Shown here piece after piece: positions 7,566 to 17,763 of a stretch of DNA of 64,000 nt. The notes beneath the pieces were generated by a model. The model saw nothing but the letters and a program-made list of their open reading frames with translations. It made no database searches and was not told where the DNA came from. This stretch comes from Blautia argi. Its GTDB lineage: Bacteria; Bacillota; Clostridia; Lachnospirales; Lachnospiraceae. How positions within the stretch are numbered: position 1 is the first letter of the stretch; each line of letters begins with the position of its first letter. The position numbers and the translations under genes are program-made. Where the stretch lies: NCBI RefSeq assembly GCF_003287895.1, contig NZ_CP030280.1, forward strand, positions 1,123,501 to 1,187,500. The letters run 5' to 3'.

Positions 7566-9812
7566 ATGGCGAAGAATCAGGATAATATTATCAGAACCGA
7601 GTATTCGGAAATTATGCAGAAGTCATATATTGACTATGCAATGAGCGTTATTATAGCCCGTGCCCTGCCGGACGTCAGGGACGGCTTAAAGCCTGTGCAA
7701 AGAAGGACGCTGTATGATATGTATGAGCTGGGTATCCGCTATGACCGTCCATACAGAAAATGCGCCCGCATTGTGGGAGATACTATGGGTAAGTATCATC
7801 CACATGGGGACAGCTCTATTTATGAAGCTCTGGTGGTTATGGCGCAGGAGTTTAAAAAGGGACAGCCTTTGGTAGACGGTCATGGAAACTTTGGCTCCAT
7901 TGAAGGCGACGGCGCGGCTGCTATGCGATATACAGAGGCAAGACTGCAGAAAATCACCCAGGAGGTATACCTGGGGGATCTGGATAAGAACGTAGTGGAT
8001 TTTGTTTCCAACTTTGACGAAACAGAGAAGGAGCCGGAGGTGCTTCCTGTGCGCGTTCCCAATTTGCTGGTAAACGGTGCAGATGGCATTGCGGTAGGAA
8101 TGGCAACCAGCATTCCGCCTCACAATCTGGGCGAGGTACTGGACGGTGTGATTGCCTATATGAAGAACAATGAAATTACTACAGAGGAGCTGATGCAGTA
8201 CATCAAGGGTCCGGATTTTCCAACCGGGGGTATTGTGGTTAATAAAGACGATTTGCTGTCCATATATGAAAGCGGAACTGGAAAAATCAGAATCCGGGGA
8301 AAGGTAGAGGTAGAAAAAGGGAAAAACGGAAAAAGTCTGCTGGTGATCACAGAAATCCCTTATACCATGATTGGCGCTAATATCGGAAAATTTCTAAATG
8401 ATGTGGCAGCACTCAGTGAAACAAAGAAAACTACAGATATTGCGGATATTTCCAACCAGTCTTCCAAGGAAGGCATTCGCATTGTGCTGGAGTTGAAAAA
8501 GGGAGCAGACATTGAAAATCTGAAGAATATGCTGTATAAGAAAACACGGCTTGAGGATACCTTTGGCGTCAACATGCTGGCAGTGGCACAGGGAAGACCG
8601 GAAACACTGGGCTTAAAACAGATTATTGAGCATCATGTGGATTTCCAGTTTGAGGTGGCAACCAGAAAGTACAGCAGTCTTTTGAAAAAAGAAAAAGAAA
8701 ATCAGGAAATTCAGGAAGGTCTGATTCAGGCCTGTGATGTCATTGACCTGATTATTGAGATTTTAAGAGGCAGTAAAAGCAGGGAGCAGGTAAAAAACTG
8801 CCTCATAAGCGGTATGACAGAGGGAATCCGTTTTAAGACAAAGACCAGTGAGCGTCAGGCAAAGAAGCTGCGCTTTACAGAGCGTCAAGCAGGGGCAATT
8901 CTGGACATGCGTCTTTATAAACTCATAGGTCTGGAAATGGAAACCCTCATGGCAGAACACGCGGAAACCTTGAAAAAAATTGCCAGATATGAGGATATTT
9001 TGAATCATTACGATTCCATGGCAGAGGTGATTATCACGGAACTGAAGCAGATAAAAAAGGAATATGCAAGAGATAGACGGACGGCTGTGGAAAATGCGGC
9101 AGAGGCTGTATATGAGGAAAAGAAAATTGAGGAAACGGAAGTGGTATTTCTGATGGATCGCTTTGGCTATGTGCGTACCATAGACAAGGGAACCTATGAG
9201 CGCAATAAGGAAACCGCAGACAGTGAAAATAAATATGTCTTTTCCTGTATGAACACAGATAAAATCTGTCTGTTCACAGACTCAGGGCGTATGCATCTGG
9301 TAAAAGTGCTGGATTTGCCTTACGGAAAGCTGCGGGATAAAGGAACTCCGGTAGACAATGTGAGCAATTATGACAGCAGCACAGAACAGCTTGTCTTTGT
9401 AGGAGCCCAGACAGCGTTAAAGTGTGCGAAGATTTGCTTTGCCACAGCAAAGGGTATGGTAAAGCTGGTAGACGGCGCAGAATTTGATGTGGCAAAGAGA
9501 ACCATTGTTGCCACCAAGCTCAGTGAGGGCGATAAGGTGGTTCTGGTACAGAATGCAGATCCTATGGAATATATGGTGCTTCAGACAAAGAAGGGATTTT
9601 TCCTGAAATTCTTAAAAGAAGAAATACCGGAAAAGAAGAAAAATGCTCTGGGTGTCAGAGGAATCCGTATGGACGACAAGGACGAGCTTTCTCATGCTTA
9701 TATGCTGGAGAGCAGAACAGATTATGAGATTGTCTATAAGGAAAAGCAGATGATACTGAATAAGCTGAAGCTGGCAAAACGGGATACAAAGGGTACGAAG
9801 GTGCGTGTCTGA
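7566..9812 (+). CDS. parC: Type IIA topoisomerase A subunit (ParC-like, no GyrA box)
   Basis: This 748-residue breakage-reunion subunit pairs with the B subunit just upstream. The catalytic Tyr is Y122 in [10 protein letters not shown]. The quinolone pocket reads [13 protein letters not shown] with S83 and E87, the sensitive-type residues of Gram-positive bacteria. The C-terminal beta-pinwheel (about 500-748) shows no QRRGGKG GyrA box, which is needed for negative supercoiling by gyrase; only a [10 protein letters not shown] stretch occurs late in the domain. This favours a decatenating topo IV role. TAGGAGA precedes the start. Confidence 0.85.
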   Translation: MAKNQDNIIRTEYSEIMQKSYIDYAMSVIIARALPDVRDGLKPVQRRTLYDMYELGIRYDRPYRKCARIVGDTMGKYHPHGDSSIYEALVVMAQEFKKGQPLVDGHGNFGSIEGDGAAAMRYTEARLQKITQEVYLGDLDKNVVDFVSNFDETEKEPEVLPVRVPNLLVNGADGIAVGMATSIPPHNLGEVLDGVIAYMKNNEITTEELMQYIKGPDFPTGGIVVNKDDLLSIYESGTGKIRIRGKVEVEKGKNGKSLLVITEIPYTMIGANIGKFLNDVAALSETKKTTDIADISNQSSKEGIRIVLELKKGADIENLKNMLYKKTRLEDTFGVNMLAVAQGRPETLGLKQIIEHHVDFQFEVATRKYSSLLKKEKENQEIQEGLIQACDVIDLIIEILRGSKSREQVKNCLISGMTEGIRFKTKTSERQAKKLRFTERQAGAILDMRLYKLIGLEMETLMAEHAETLKKIARYEDILNHYDSMAEVIITELKQIKKEYARDRRTAVENAAEAVYEEKKIEETEVVFLMDRFGYVRTIDKGTYERNKETADSENKYVFSCMNTDKICLFTDSGRMHLVKVLDLPYGKLRDKGTPVDNVSNYDSSTEQLVFVGAQTALKCAKICFATAKGMVKLVDGAEFDVAKRTIVATKLSEGDKVVLVQNADPMEYMVLQTKKGFFLKFLKEEIPEKKKNALGVRGIRMDDKDELSHAYMLESRTDYEIVYKEKQMILNKLKLAKRDTKGTKVRV

Positions 9813-9840
9813 GTTGTGGCAGAAAGAAAAGAGGTGCGGT

Positions 9841-11058
9841 TTGAAAAAGAAAAAAGACGGTAGAGGTGTGCTTCTTGCTATGGTGTTATTGTTCGCAGTC
9901 CTGGCAGGCTGTAGTAAAGACAATCCAGAGGAAGTCTTTTTCTCTGAGGGCGGACAGGCAGAAGCTGAGATTTCAAAAGCTGAGGCAGCAAAAGAAATCC
10001 TTCCGGAAAAGAAGCTGGAAGAATCAGAGGAAGAGCTTTTTTACGGATATCAGTCTTTAAATACAGAGGAGCAGCAGGTATATCGGCAGTTGATTCAGGG
10101 AATGGAGAGCTTTCAGGAGGAAATCAGACTGTCCCCTGTAACAGAGGAACAACTGTCTGCCATTGCGAATCTGGTGATGATAGACCACCCGGAATATTTC
10201 TGGACAGACGGCGCCTTTGAGTATTGGAAGGAGGAATATCCGGACGGCTCTGTAAAGGGAATGCGAGTTTCTCCCAACTATCTGGTAAACAGACAGGAGG
10301 CAGAAGAGATAGGGCGGCAGATAGAGGCGCAGGCAGAAGCCTGGATAGGAGAGATACCTGCTGACACAGATACCTATGGGAAGATAAAAGCCGTGTACGA
10401 GCTGCTGATTCGGAATGTGGAATATGAGGAAACAAGTCCTGATAATCAGAATATACGCAGCGTTTTTCTGGGAAAAAGCACGGTATGTATGGGCTATGCA
10501 AAGGCAACTCAGTATCTGCTGAATAAAATGGGAATTTTCTGCACACTGGTAACAGGAGAGATTACAGAAGGAACCAGTTCCAGACATGCATGGAATCTGG
10601 TGAAAATAGGAGAAAACTATTATTATGTGGACACAACCTGGGGAAATCCTCGCTACGATGCCCAGACAGCTACAGAGATTGACGTGTATTACAGCTATCT
10701 GTGCTGTACAGAGGAATTTCTGGGACGGACACATCGGGCAAATGACGATATTCCTCTTCCGGTCTGTGATGATGACCGCTATAATTACTACAAAAATGCA
10801 GGCTGCTGGTATGAAACCTATGACCCTGAACAGATTCGGCAGGTTTTGACTCAGGACGTCAACGCAGGCAGACAAAAAACAGAACTGTATTTTGCAAGGC
10901 AGGAGGATTATGACAGGGCAGTGCAGGATTTGGTAAACGGCTCTTTGGTAAAAGAGGCCATGCAGAATACCTCTGTGCTGCAGCCAGGACAGGGTATTTC
11001 GTGGAATATCTATTCTGGCGGTCAGGACAGGCTTTTGGTTTTGGTGTGGAGACCATAA
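9841..11058 (+). CDS. Lipoprotein with transglutaminase-like cysteine protease domain
   Basis: A signal peptide ends in the lipobox LAGC (lipidated C24 from the chosen TTG start), so the protein should be anchored outside the membrane. After an acidic linker, the transglutaminase core near 200-270 has a Cys-His-Asp triad: C216 in STVCMGYA, H249 in SRHAWN and D264 in YYVDTTWGNP. Such domains cleave or crosslink peptides at the cell surface. TTG at 9841 is preferred because AAGAGGTG lies just upstream and it gives a normal signal peptide. GTG at 9805, overlapping the parC stop, is the alternative. Function is unknown. Confidence 0.75.
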   Translation: MKKKKDGRGVLLAMVLLFAVLAGCSKDNPEEVFFSEGGQAEAEISKAEAAKEILPEKKLEESEEELFYGYQSLNTEEQQVYRQLIQGMESFQEEIRLSPVTEEQLSAIANLVMIDHPEYFWTDGAFEYWKEEYPDGSVKGMRVSPNYLVNRQEAEEIGRQIEAQAEAWIGEIPADTDTYGKIKAVYELLIRNVEYEETSPDNQNIRSVFLGKSTVCMGYAKATQYLLNKMGIFCTLVTGEITEGTSSRHAWNLVKIGENYYYVDTTWGNPRYDAQTATEIDVYYSYLCCTEEFLGRTHRANDDIPLPVCDDDRYNYYKNAGCWYETYDPEQIRQVLTQDVNAGRQKTELYFARQEDYDRAVQDLVNGSLVKEAMQNTSVLQPGQGISWNIYSGGQDRLLVLVWRP

Positions 11059-11115
11059 AGGCAGGGAATTTCAGCGTCTGCTTCGGGGAGCAGGGTCGCC
11101 CTGTCAAAAAAGCAC

Positions 11116-11144
11116 TTGCAAGTTCCTGTAATTAGTGTTATCCT
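11116..11144 (+). promoter_or_regulatory. Putative promoter of the rimP operon
   Basis: TTGCAA (11116-11121) and TATCCT (11139-11144) lie 17 bases apart, upstream of a structured leader of about 130 bases. Confidence 0.45.
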
Positions 11145-11171
11145 AATAGAGAACTAGATAATAACGATAGC

Positions 11172-11201
11172 ATAAGAGTGGACCAGTCGGTCCACTCTTA
11201 T
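11172..11201 (+). promoter_or_regulatory. Perfect 13-bp hairpin in the rimP-nusA leader
   Basis: ATAAGAGTGGACC pairs with its exact complement around the loop AGTC. No T-run follows (next bases CATTTGCG), so it is not a standard intrinsic terminator. It lies between the candidate promoter and rimP and may be a regulatory or RNA-stability element of an operon that encodes the transcription factor NusA. Role is inferred. Confidence 0.6.
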
Positions 11202-11281
11202 CATTTGCGCGGGCAACCGACTAAAGTGCGTGTCTGCACGGAGGAAGAAGCGCAGAAGACAAGCGGAAGGAGGGTGAAAGC

Positions 11282-11746
11282 ATGAGCAAAAAAGAAGTAT
11301 ACGAACAGAAGGCAGAGGCATTGATTGAGCCCATTGTAGCTGCCCATGGTTTTGAACTGGTAGATGTGGAGTATGTAAAAGAAGGCAGTAATTTTTATCT
11401 GAGGGCTTATATTGACAAACCCCAGGGAATTACTGTAGAAGACTGTGAGGTTGTAAGCAGAGCCTTTTCCGAAAAGCTGGACGAAGAAGATTTTATCGAG
11501 GACGCCTATATTATGGAGGTCAGTTCTCCGGGGCTGGGAAGACCTTTGAAAAAGGAAAAAGATTATAAACGAAGCATGGGAAAGGAACTGGAAATCAGAA
11601 CCTACCGCGCAGTAAACAGAGAAAAGGAATTTTATGGGATTTTAACAGCATACGATGAAAACAGTGTGACCATTGACTGCAAAGGAGAGGAAAAGACCTT
11701 CCAGAAGTCAGATATTGCACTGATACGGCTTGCTTTTGATTTTTAA
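11282..11746 (+). CDS. rimP: Ribosome maturation factor RimP
   Basis: This 154-residue protein assists 30S subunit assembly in the cytoplasm. The N-terminal domain has the family pattern EPIVAAHGFELVDVEYVKEG, and the middle holds DCEVVSRAFSEKLDEEDFI with EVSSPGLGRPLK. The C-terminal SH3-like barrel follows. GGAGGGTG precedes ATG. It is the first gene of the rimP-nusA-rnpM-ylxQ-infB-rbfA series, the usual order in Firmicutes. Confidence 0.95.
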   Translation: MSKKEVYEQKAEALIEPIVAAHGFELVDVEYVKEGSNFYLRAYIDKPQGITVEDCEVVSRAFSEKLDEEDFIEDAYIMEVSSPGLGRPLKKEKDYKRSMGKELEIRTYRAVNREKEFYGILTAYDENSVTIDCKGEEKTFQKSDIALIRLAFDF

Positions 11747-11785
11747 AAACCATAGAACCATAGAGATTTTAGGAGGAAGTAAAAA

Positions 11786-12976
11786 ATGAACACAGAATTA
11801 TTGGAAGCGCTGAATATTCTGGAAAAAGAAAAATCCATCAGTAAAGATACGTTACTGGAAGCGATTGAGCAGTCTTTGCTTCAGGCATGCAAAAACCATT
11901 TCGGAAAGGCAGACAACATCAAGGTTAATATCAATCATGAGACCTGTGATTTCAGTGTGTTTGCAGAAAAAACCGTAGTGGAGGAGGTTTTGGACCCTGT
12001 AACAGAAATCAGCCTCGCAGATGCCAAAATGATGCATTCCCAGTATGCTCTGGGCGATGTGGTAAATGTGGAGGTAAAATCAAAGGAATTTGGCCGTATT
12101 GCCACACAGAATGCCAAGAACGTGATTCTGCAGAAAATCCGTGAAGAGGAAAGAAAAGTTATCTTCAATGAATATTACGGAAAAGAAAGAGATATTGTAA
12201 CCGGTATTGTGCAGAGAAGCATGGGCAGAAATTACAGCATTAACCTGGGTAAGGCAGATGCAGTCCTGACAGAAAACGAGCAGGTGAAAACAGAGGTGTT
12301 CCAGCCTACAGAGAGGATCAAACTGTATATTCTGGAGGTGAAGGATACACCAAAGGGACCGAAGATTCTGGTATCCAGAACACACCCGGAACTTGTAAAA
12401 CGTCTGTTTGAGGCAGAGGTTACAGAAGTAAAGGACGGTACTGTGGAAATTAAGAGTATTGCCAGAGAAGCAGGATCCCGTACCAAGATTGCTGTATGGA
12501 GCAACGATCCGGACGTAGATCCGGTAGGTGCATGCGTGGGTATGAACGGTGCAAGAGTAAATTCTATTGTAGAGGAATTAAGAGGAGAAAAAATTGATAT
12601 TATCAACTGGAGCGACAATCCGGCGCTTCTCATTGAAAATGCGTTAAGCCCGGCAAAGGTTATTTCTGTTATGGCAGATCCGGAAGAAAAAACCGCTATG
12701 GTGATTGTACCGGATTTTCAACTTTCCCTTGCCATTGGTAAGGAAGGTCAGAATGCCAGACTGGCAGCCAGACTGACTGGATTTAAGATTGATATTAAGA
12801 GTGAAACACAGGCAAGAGAAGCAGGAGATTTCCAGTATTACGAAAATGAGGAAGGGGAAGAAGCAGCTGAGGAAACACAGGAGCTGACCCCGGATTACAG
12901 CGAAGAGGCTGCAGAGGAGTATGCTTGCGAGGAAACAGAGGAAGCATATGAGGACGCAGAAGAATCAGAAGAGTAA
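11786..12976 (+). CDS. nusA: Transcription termination/antitermination factor NusA
   Basis: NusA binds RNA polymerase and RNA and modulates pausing, termination and antitermination. The 396-residue protein has the N-terminal polymerase-binding domain, an S1 domain (about 135-200) and two KH domains (GACVGMNGARVNSIVEELRGEKIDII and LAIGKEGQNARLAARLTGFKIDI). A Glu-rich tail of about 40 residues ends it, and no acidic repeat domain of the E. coli type is present, which is normal for Firmicutes. AGGAGGAAG precedes ATG. Confidence 0.96.
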   Translation: MNTELLEALNILEKEKSISKDTLLEAIEQSLLQACKNHFGKADNIKVNINHETCDFSVFAEKTVVEEVLDPVTEISLADAKMMHSQYALGDVVNVEVKSKEFGRIATQNAKNVILQKIREEERKVIFNEYYGKERDIVTGIVQRSMGRNYSINLGKADAVLTENEQVKTEVFQPTERIKLYILEVKDTPKGPKILVSRTHPELVKRLFEAEVTEVKDGTVEIKSIAREAGSRTKIAVWSNDPDVDPVGACVGMNGARVNSIVEELRGEKIDIINWSDNPALLIENALSPAKVISVMADPEEKTAMVIVPDFQLSLAIGKEGQNARLAARLTGFKIDIKSETQAREAGDFQYYENEEGEEAAEETQELTPDYSEEAAEEYACEETEEAYEDAEESEE

Positions 12977-12985
12977 GGTGGAGCT

Positions 12986-13264
12986 ATGAGTACAGTACGG
13001 AAAATTCCCATGCGTAAATGTGTAGGCTGCGGTGAGATGAAAAGCAAAAAAGAGCTGCTTCGTGTGCTGAAAACCACAGACGAGGAGATTGTGCTGGACA
13101 CCACAGGCCGCAAAAATGGACGGGGCGCATATTTGTGCTTTGATAAGAATTGTCTGGAAAAAGCCATGAAAAACAAGGGGCTTGAGCGGTCTTTAAAAAC
13201 AGCCATACCAAAAGAAGTATATGAAAGCCTGACAAAGGAGTTTGAGAAACTTGAACATGCGTAA
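12986..13264 (+). CDS. rnpM: YlxR-family RNase P modulator RnpM
   Basis: This 92-residue basic protein has the YlxR signature PMRKCVGCGEMKSKKEL followed by GRGAYLC. The B. subtilis homologue binds the RNase P RNA and lowers its activity, hence RnpM. It follows nusA by 9 bases and overlaps ylxQ, the fixed Firmicute order. Confidence 0.9.
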   Translation: MSTVRKIPMRKCVGCGEMKSKKELLRVLKTTDEEIVLDTTGRKNGRGAYLCFDKNCLEKAMKNKGLERSLKTAIPKEVYESLTKEFEKLEHA

Positions 13265-13565
13265 GGAACTGTCCCTTCTGGGACTTGCGGCAAAAGCCGG
13301 AAAAATTGTCAGCGGAGAATTTGCCACAGAAAACGCCGTGAAAGCAGGCAAGGCGTTTCTGGTGCTTACTGCAGAGGACGCCTCTGACAATACAAAGAAA
13401 AAATTCAGAGATATGTGTACGTTTTATCAGGTACCTTTTTACAGTATCGGAACAAAGGAGGAATTGGGAATCGCCATAGGAAAGGAATATCGGGCGTCAT
13501 TGGCGCTGACTGATGAGAATTTTGCTGTGGCAACGGTGAAAAAACTGGAAAAAACAGGACTTTAA
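13257..13565 (+). CDS. ylxQ: L7Ae-family RNA-binding protein YlxQ
   Basis: This protein of about 102 residues has the L7Ae/L30e fold, which recognises kink-turn RNA: LGLAAKAGKIVSGE, then LVLTAEDASDNTKKKF. ATG at 13257 overlaps the rnpM stop codon. TTG codons at 13251 and 13242 are alternatives, and the AAAGGAG at 13234-13240 would suit TTG 13251 by spacing. The role in Firmicutes is unsettled but is presumed ribosomal or RNase-P related. Confidence 0.85.
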   Translation: MRKELSLLGLAAKAGKIVSGEFATENAVKAGKAFLVLTAEDASDNTKKKFRDMCTFYQVPFYSIGTKEELGIAIGKEYRASLALTDENFAVATVKKLEKTGL

Positions 13566-13586
13566 CAGTGAAAAGGAGGGCAATAT

Positions 13587-16370
13587 ATGTCAGTCAGGGT
13601 TTATGAACTCGCAAAAGAGTTAAACAAAAGCAATAAGGAGATTTTAGATTTTCTGAAATCCAAAAATATAGAGTTAAAGAGCCATATGAGCAATGTGGAA
13701 GCTTCCCAGGCAGATATGGTAAGAGCAAATTACAGAAAGGGAAATCTCTCTTCAGCAGGTGGAGATGCTGCAAAGCAGGAAGGTGGCGAAAAGCCCAAGA
13801 AGAAAATTATTCAGGTGTTCCGCCCTCAGAACGCCAGTCATGTGCCGGAGCGCAGACAGAAATCCCAGCGCCAGGCAAACGACGGCCAGGAACAGAGAAA
13901 TAATGAGAAGCGTCAGAATAACCGGCAGGGAGAAAACAGAGGTACACAGGAATCCATGAAACAGGAGAACAACAGAAATAACCGTTCAAATAATAACCGC
14001 AGCAGCAATAACAGCCGTTATAATGGAAACAGCAATGGGGAAAACCGTTCCAACAACAGAAATAATGGGGAGAACCGTTCTAATAACCGTTATAATGGAA
14101 ATAATAACGGAGAACGCAACAACCGCTATAACGGAAACAATAACGGAGAGCGTTCCAACAACCGTTACAACGGAAACAACAATGGAGAGCGTTCTAACAA
14201 CCGTTACAATGGAAACAATAACGGAGAGCGTTCCAACAACCGTTACAATGGAAACAACAATGGAGAGCGTTCCAACAACCGTTACAACGGAAACAACAAT
14301 GGAGAGCGTTCCAATAGCCGTTACAATGGAAACAACAACGGAGAGCGTTCCAATAACCGTTTCGGTGGAAACAACAATCGCGGTGGAGATGGAAGAAGAG
14401 ATCAGGGCGGAAAGTTCGATACACCGAAGCTGGAGTTTGTGGAAAAGGACAGCCGTAAAGCAAACAGAGAAAATAAGAAAAAAGATAATAAGAGAGATGA
14501 ATATCAGAATCAGAGCAAACGTCCAAATCAGGGCGGCCGCCGTCAGACTCAGAGAATTCCAAAGGCTATGCAGCTTCAGAAGCCGGTGACACATGCCAAG
14601 GAAGAAAAGAGAGAGGAAGTAAAGGAAATTACACTTCCGGAAAAAATGACTATTCGCGAGCTGGCTGAAAAGATGAAAATGCAGCCGTCCGTAATTGTGA
14701 AAAAGCTGTTCATGGAAGGAATTATGGTTACTGTAAACCATGAGATCGACTTTGAAAAGGCTCAGGAAATTGCACTGGATTATGATATCATTGCAGAACA
14801 GGAAGAAAAGGTAGATGTCATTGAAGAACTCTTAAAGGAGGAAGAAGAGGAAGAAAGCACCTTAGTTGCAAGACCTCCGGTTGTCTGTGTTATGGGACAC
14901 GTTGACCATGGTAAAACTTCACTTCTGGACTGCATCAGAAAGACACATGTTACAGACAGAGAGGCAGGCGGTATTACACAGCACATTGGCGCTTATATGG
15001 TAAGCGTAGAGGGACAGAAGATTACCTTCCTGGATACACCGGGACATGAAGCGTTTACCGCTATGCGTATGCGCGGTGCCAATGCTACAGATATTGCCAT
15101 TTTGGTGGTTGCGGCAGATGATGGCGTCATGCCTCAGACAGTAGAAGCCATTAACCATGCAAAAGCCGCAGGCGTGGAAATTATTGTTGCCATTAACAAG
15201 ATTGATAAGCCAAGCGCAAACATTGAAAGAGTAAAACAGGAATTATCCGAGTATGAGCTGATTCCGGAAGACTGGGGTGGAAGCACTATCTTTGTACCCG
15301 TATCTGCACATACAGGTGAGGGAATTGATAACCTTCTGGAAATGATACTCCTTACTGCAGAGGTGGCAGAATTAAAGGCAAATCCAAACAGAAGAGCCAG
15401 AGGTCTTGTCATTGAGGCAGAGCTGGACAAAGGAAAAGGCCCTGTGGCAACCATTCTGGTACAGAAGGGTACTCTGCATGTAGGTGATTTTATTGCGGCA
15501 GGCGCAAGTTCAGGTAAAGTTCGTGCCATGATTGACGATAAGGGAAGAAAGGTAAAAGAAGCCGGTCCTTCCACACCAGTGGAAATCCTGGGTCTTAGCG
15601 ATGTGCCAAATGCAGGAGAAATCCTGGTTGTAACAGAAAATGATAAAGAAGCCAAAAACTTTGCGGCAACCTTTGTTTCTGAAAATAAAAATCGTCTTCT
15701 GGAAGAAACAAAAGCAAAAATGTCCCTGGACGATTTATTCAGCCAGATTCAGGCAGGTAATCTGAAAGAGCTGCCGATTATCGTAAAAGCAGACGTACAG
15801 GGTTCTGTAGAAGCAGTAAAACAGAGTCTTGTGAAGCTTTCCAATGAAGAGGTTGTGGTAAAAGTTATCCACGGTGGTGTCGGCGCCATTACGGAATCTG
15901 ACGTAACTCTTGCCAGCGCTTCCAATGCCATTATTATCGGCTTTAATGTGCGTCCGGACGCAACTGCAAAATCCGTTGCAGAGCAGGAGGGCGTAGACCT
16001 GCGCCTGTACCGTGTCATTTATCAGGCCATTGAGGACGTAGAAGCAGCTATGAAGGGTATGTTAGATCCTGTATTTGAAGAAAAGGTTATCGGACACGCA
16101 GAAGTGCGTCAGATTTTCAAAGCTTCTGGCGTGGGCAACATTGCAGGTTCCTATGTTCTGGACGGTGTGTTCCAGAGAAACTGCAAGGTTCGTATCAGCA
16201 GAGAGGGCGAGCAGATTTTTGAGGGCGCTCTGGCATCTCTGAAGCGTTTTAAAGATGATGTAAAAGAAGTAAAAGCAGGCTATGAATGTGGTCTGGTATT
16301 TGAAGACTTCAATGACATCAAGGAAGAAGACAAAGTGGAAGCATATATTATGGTGGAGGTTCCGAGATAA
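13587..16370 (+). CDS. infB: Translation initiation factor IF-2 with N-terminal Asn-rich repeat
   Basis: IF-2 is the GTPase that brings fMet-tRNA to the 30S subunit and joins the subunits. The 927-residue protein starts with an IF2N domain ([19 protein letters not shown]). A long charged linker follows, then a second IF2N module near 350-400 ([20 protein letters not shown]), then the G domain with G1 GHVDHGKT at 437-444, G3 DTPGHEAF and G4 NKID. Domains II-IV complete it. The linker (about 140-270) holds seven near-identical RYNGNNNGE units, an unusual expansion. AAAGGAGG precedes ATG. Confidence 0.97.
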   Translation: MSVRVYELAKELNKSNKEILDFLKSKNIELKSHMSNVEASQADMVRANYRKGNLSSAGGDAAKQEGGEKPKKKIIQVFRPQNASHVPERRQKSQRQANDGQEQRNNEKRQNNRQGENRGTQESMKQENNRNNRSNNNRSSNNSRYNGNSNGENRSNNRNNGENRSNNRYNGNNNGERNNRYNGNNNGERSNNRYNGNNNGERSNNRYNGNNNGERSNNRYNGNNNGERSNNRYNGNNNGERSNSRYNGNNNGERSNNRFGGNNNRGGDGRRDQGGKFDTPKLEFVEKDSRKANRENKKKDNKRDEYQNQSKRPNQGGRRQTQRIPKAMQLQKPVTHAKEEKREEVKEITLPEKMTIRELAEKMKMQPSVIVKKLFMEGIMVTVNHEIDFEKAQEIALDYDIIAEQEEKVDVIEELLKEEEEEESTLVARPPVVCVMGHVDHGKTSLLDCIRKTHVTDREAGGITQHIGAYMVSVEGQKITFLDTPGHEAFTAMRMRGANATDIAILVVAADDGVMPQTVEAINHAKAAGVEIIVAINKIDKPSANIERVKQELSEYELIPEDWGGSTIFVPVSAHTGEGIDNLLEMILLTAEVAELKANPNRRARGLVIEAELDKGKGPVATILVQKGTLHVGDFIAAGASSGKVRAMIDDKGRKVKEAGPSTPVEILGLSDVPNAGEILVVTENDKEAKNFAATFVSENKNRLLEETKAKMSLDDLFSQIQAGNLKELPIIVKADVQGSVEAVKQSLVKLSNEEVVVKVIHGGVGAITESDVTLASASNAIIIGFNVRPDATAKSVAEQEGVDLRLYRVIYQAIEDVEAAMKGMLDPVFEEKVIGHAEVRQIFKASGVGNIAGSYVLDGVFQRNCKVRISREGEQIFEGALASLKRFKDDVKEVKAGYECGLVFEDFNDIKEEDKVEAYIMVEVPR
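14075..14370 (+). repeat. 39-bp coding tandem repeat in infB
   Basis: Seven copies of a unit encoding [13 protein letters not shown] occur in tandem, with one copy shortened by one codon and degenerate copies on each side. Copies differ mostly at third positions (for example AAT/AAC). Units of 39 bp keep frame on gain or loss. Confidence 0.9.
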
Positions 16371-16421
16371 GCGGTAAGCAGCGAAAAGGAGGAAACCCTT
16401 CGCCGGAACAGGAAGTAGATT

Positions 16422-16817
16422 ATGAGAAAAAACAGTATAAAAAATACCCGGGTAAATGCAGAAGTACAGCATGAGCTGGCAAATTTAATCCGGGAAGGAA
16501 TCAAAGACCCGCGTATTCACCCAATGACTTCTGTGACAGCGGTAGAGGTAGCGCCGGATTTGAAAACCTGCAGAGCCTATATCAGTGTTCTGGGAAATGA
16601 GGAAGCAAAGGAAAATACTATTGCAGGCTTAAAAAGTGCGGAAGGTTATATCCGCAGACAGCTTGCAAAGCGTATTAATCTTAGAAACACTCCTGAAATC
16701 CGTTTCATTCTGGACGAATCCATTGAATACGGAGTCACCATGTCAAAACTTATTGATGAGGTAACCGGAAGCGTGGGCAGACAGGAGGTTTTGGAAAATG
16801 GAGAAGATGATCAGTGA
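16422..16817 (+). CDS. rbfA: 30S ribosome-binding factor RbfA
   Basis: This 131-residue KH-fold protein matures the 16S rRNA 5' end and aids cold adaptation. The signature NTRVNAEVQHELANLIREGIKDPRIHP is N-terminal, followed by VAPDLKTCRAYISVLG and PEIRFILDESIEYG. It follows infB by 51 bases, and its end overlaps the nrnA start by 20 bases, so translation is probably coupled. Confidence 0.95.
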   Translation: MRKNSIKNTRVNAEVQHELANLIREGIKDPRIHPMTSVTAVEVAPDLKTCRAYISVLGNEEAKENTIAGLKSAEGYIRRQLAKRINLRNTPEIRFILDESIEYGVTMSKLIDEVTGSVGRQEVLENGEDDQ

Positions 16818-17763
16818 ATTAAAGGGAATCCGCACAGCAGCCATTGCCGGACATGTACGTCCGGACGGTGACTGTGTGGGTGCCTGTATGGGGCTGTATT
16901 TATACCTGAAGGAAAATTATCCGGAAATCGAAACAGATATTTATCTGGAGGAGCCAAAGGAAAGTCTGCTGTTTCTACAGGGAACACAGAATATTCAGAC
17001 CTCTTATACCGAAGAGAAGAGCTACGATGTGTTTTTTGTGCTGGATACCAGTGTGAAAAACCGTATGGGCGTCGCCCTGAAAGCTTTTGAATCTGCAAAA
17101 AAGACCATCTGTATTGATCATCATATCAGCAATAAGGGCTTTGCAGATGTCAATGTGATTGACCCGAATGCAAGCTCTGCTTCAGAGCTTTTGTATACGC
17201 TTTTGGAAAAGGAAAAGGTGACAAAGCCGGTGGCAGAGGCATTGTATACCGGAATTGCCAATGATACAGGAGTGTTTCAGTATTCCTGCACTTCTCCGAA
17301 AACTATGCGGATTGCAGCAGAATTAATGGAAACCGGAATTGCCTTTTCCAAAATTGTGGATAAATCTTTTTATGAAAAGACCTATGTACAGAATCAGATA
17401 CTGGGCAGATGTCTGATGGAAAGCATTATGGTGCTGGATGGACAGTGTATCATCGGGGTTATCCGAAGAAAAGATATGGATTTTTACCATGTGGAGCCAA
17501 AGGATTTAGACGGCATTGTGCAGCAGCTTCGCGTAACAAAGGGCGTGGAGGTTGCCATGTTCCTCTATGAGCAGAAAGTACAGGAATTTAAGGTCAGCCT
17601 TCGTTCCAACGGGAAGGTGGACGTAAATGAGGTTGCCTCCTATTTCGGCGGCGGCGGTCATGTGCTGGCAGCAGGCTGTACCCTTCAGGGTTCTGCCTAT
17701 GATGTAATCAACAATTTGCTGCGGGGTATAGAAAAACAGTTAGTAAAGAGTGAAACAGAATGA
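16798..17763 (+). CDS. nrnA: DHH-family oligoribonuclease/pAp phosphatase NrnA
   Basis: This 321-residue DHH/DHHA1 hydrolase should degrade 2-5-mer RNA and dephosphorylate pAp. Metal ligands are visible: HVRPDGDCVG near 18-27, DTS near 85, the DHH triad in IDHHISN near 108 and NDTGVFQYS near 157. The DHHA1 RNA-binding motif is FGGGGHVLAAGC near 285-297. AGGAGG within the end of rbfA serves as its ribosome binding site. The last bases overlap the truB start (ATGA). Confidence 0.9.
   Translation: MEKMISELKGIRTAAIAGHVRPDGDCVGACMGLYLYLKENYPEIETDIYLEEPKESLLFLQGTQNIQTSYTEEKSYDVFFVLDTSVKNRMGVALKAFESAKKTICIDHHISNKGFADVNVIDPNASSASELLYTLLEKEKVTKPVAEALYTGIANDTGVFQYSCTSPKTMRIAAELMETGIAFSKIVDKSFYEKTYVQNQILGRCLMESIMVLDGQCIIGVIRRKDMDFYHVEPKDLDGIVQQLRVTKGVEVAMFLYEQKVQEFKVSLRSNGKVDVNEVASYFGGGGHVLAAGCTLQGSAYDVINNLLRGIEKQLVKSETE

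Noticed and set aside
10057..10875. A 272-codon minus-strand open frame opposite the transglutaminase-like gene
   Set aside because: It has no recognised motifs or start signals and lies wholly antisense to a gene with a clear lipobox and catalytic triad.
14075..14370. Regular repeats that could suggest a CRISPR array
   Set aside because: The units are contiguous, in frame and translated as part of IF2; there are no unique spacers.
13986..14741. A 251-codon minus-strand open frame opposite infB
   Set aside because: It is the antisense translation of the infB repeat (a [12 protein letters not shown] pattern). It has no ribosome binding site and infB is certain.
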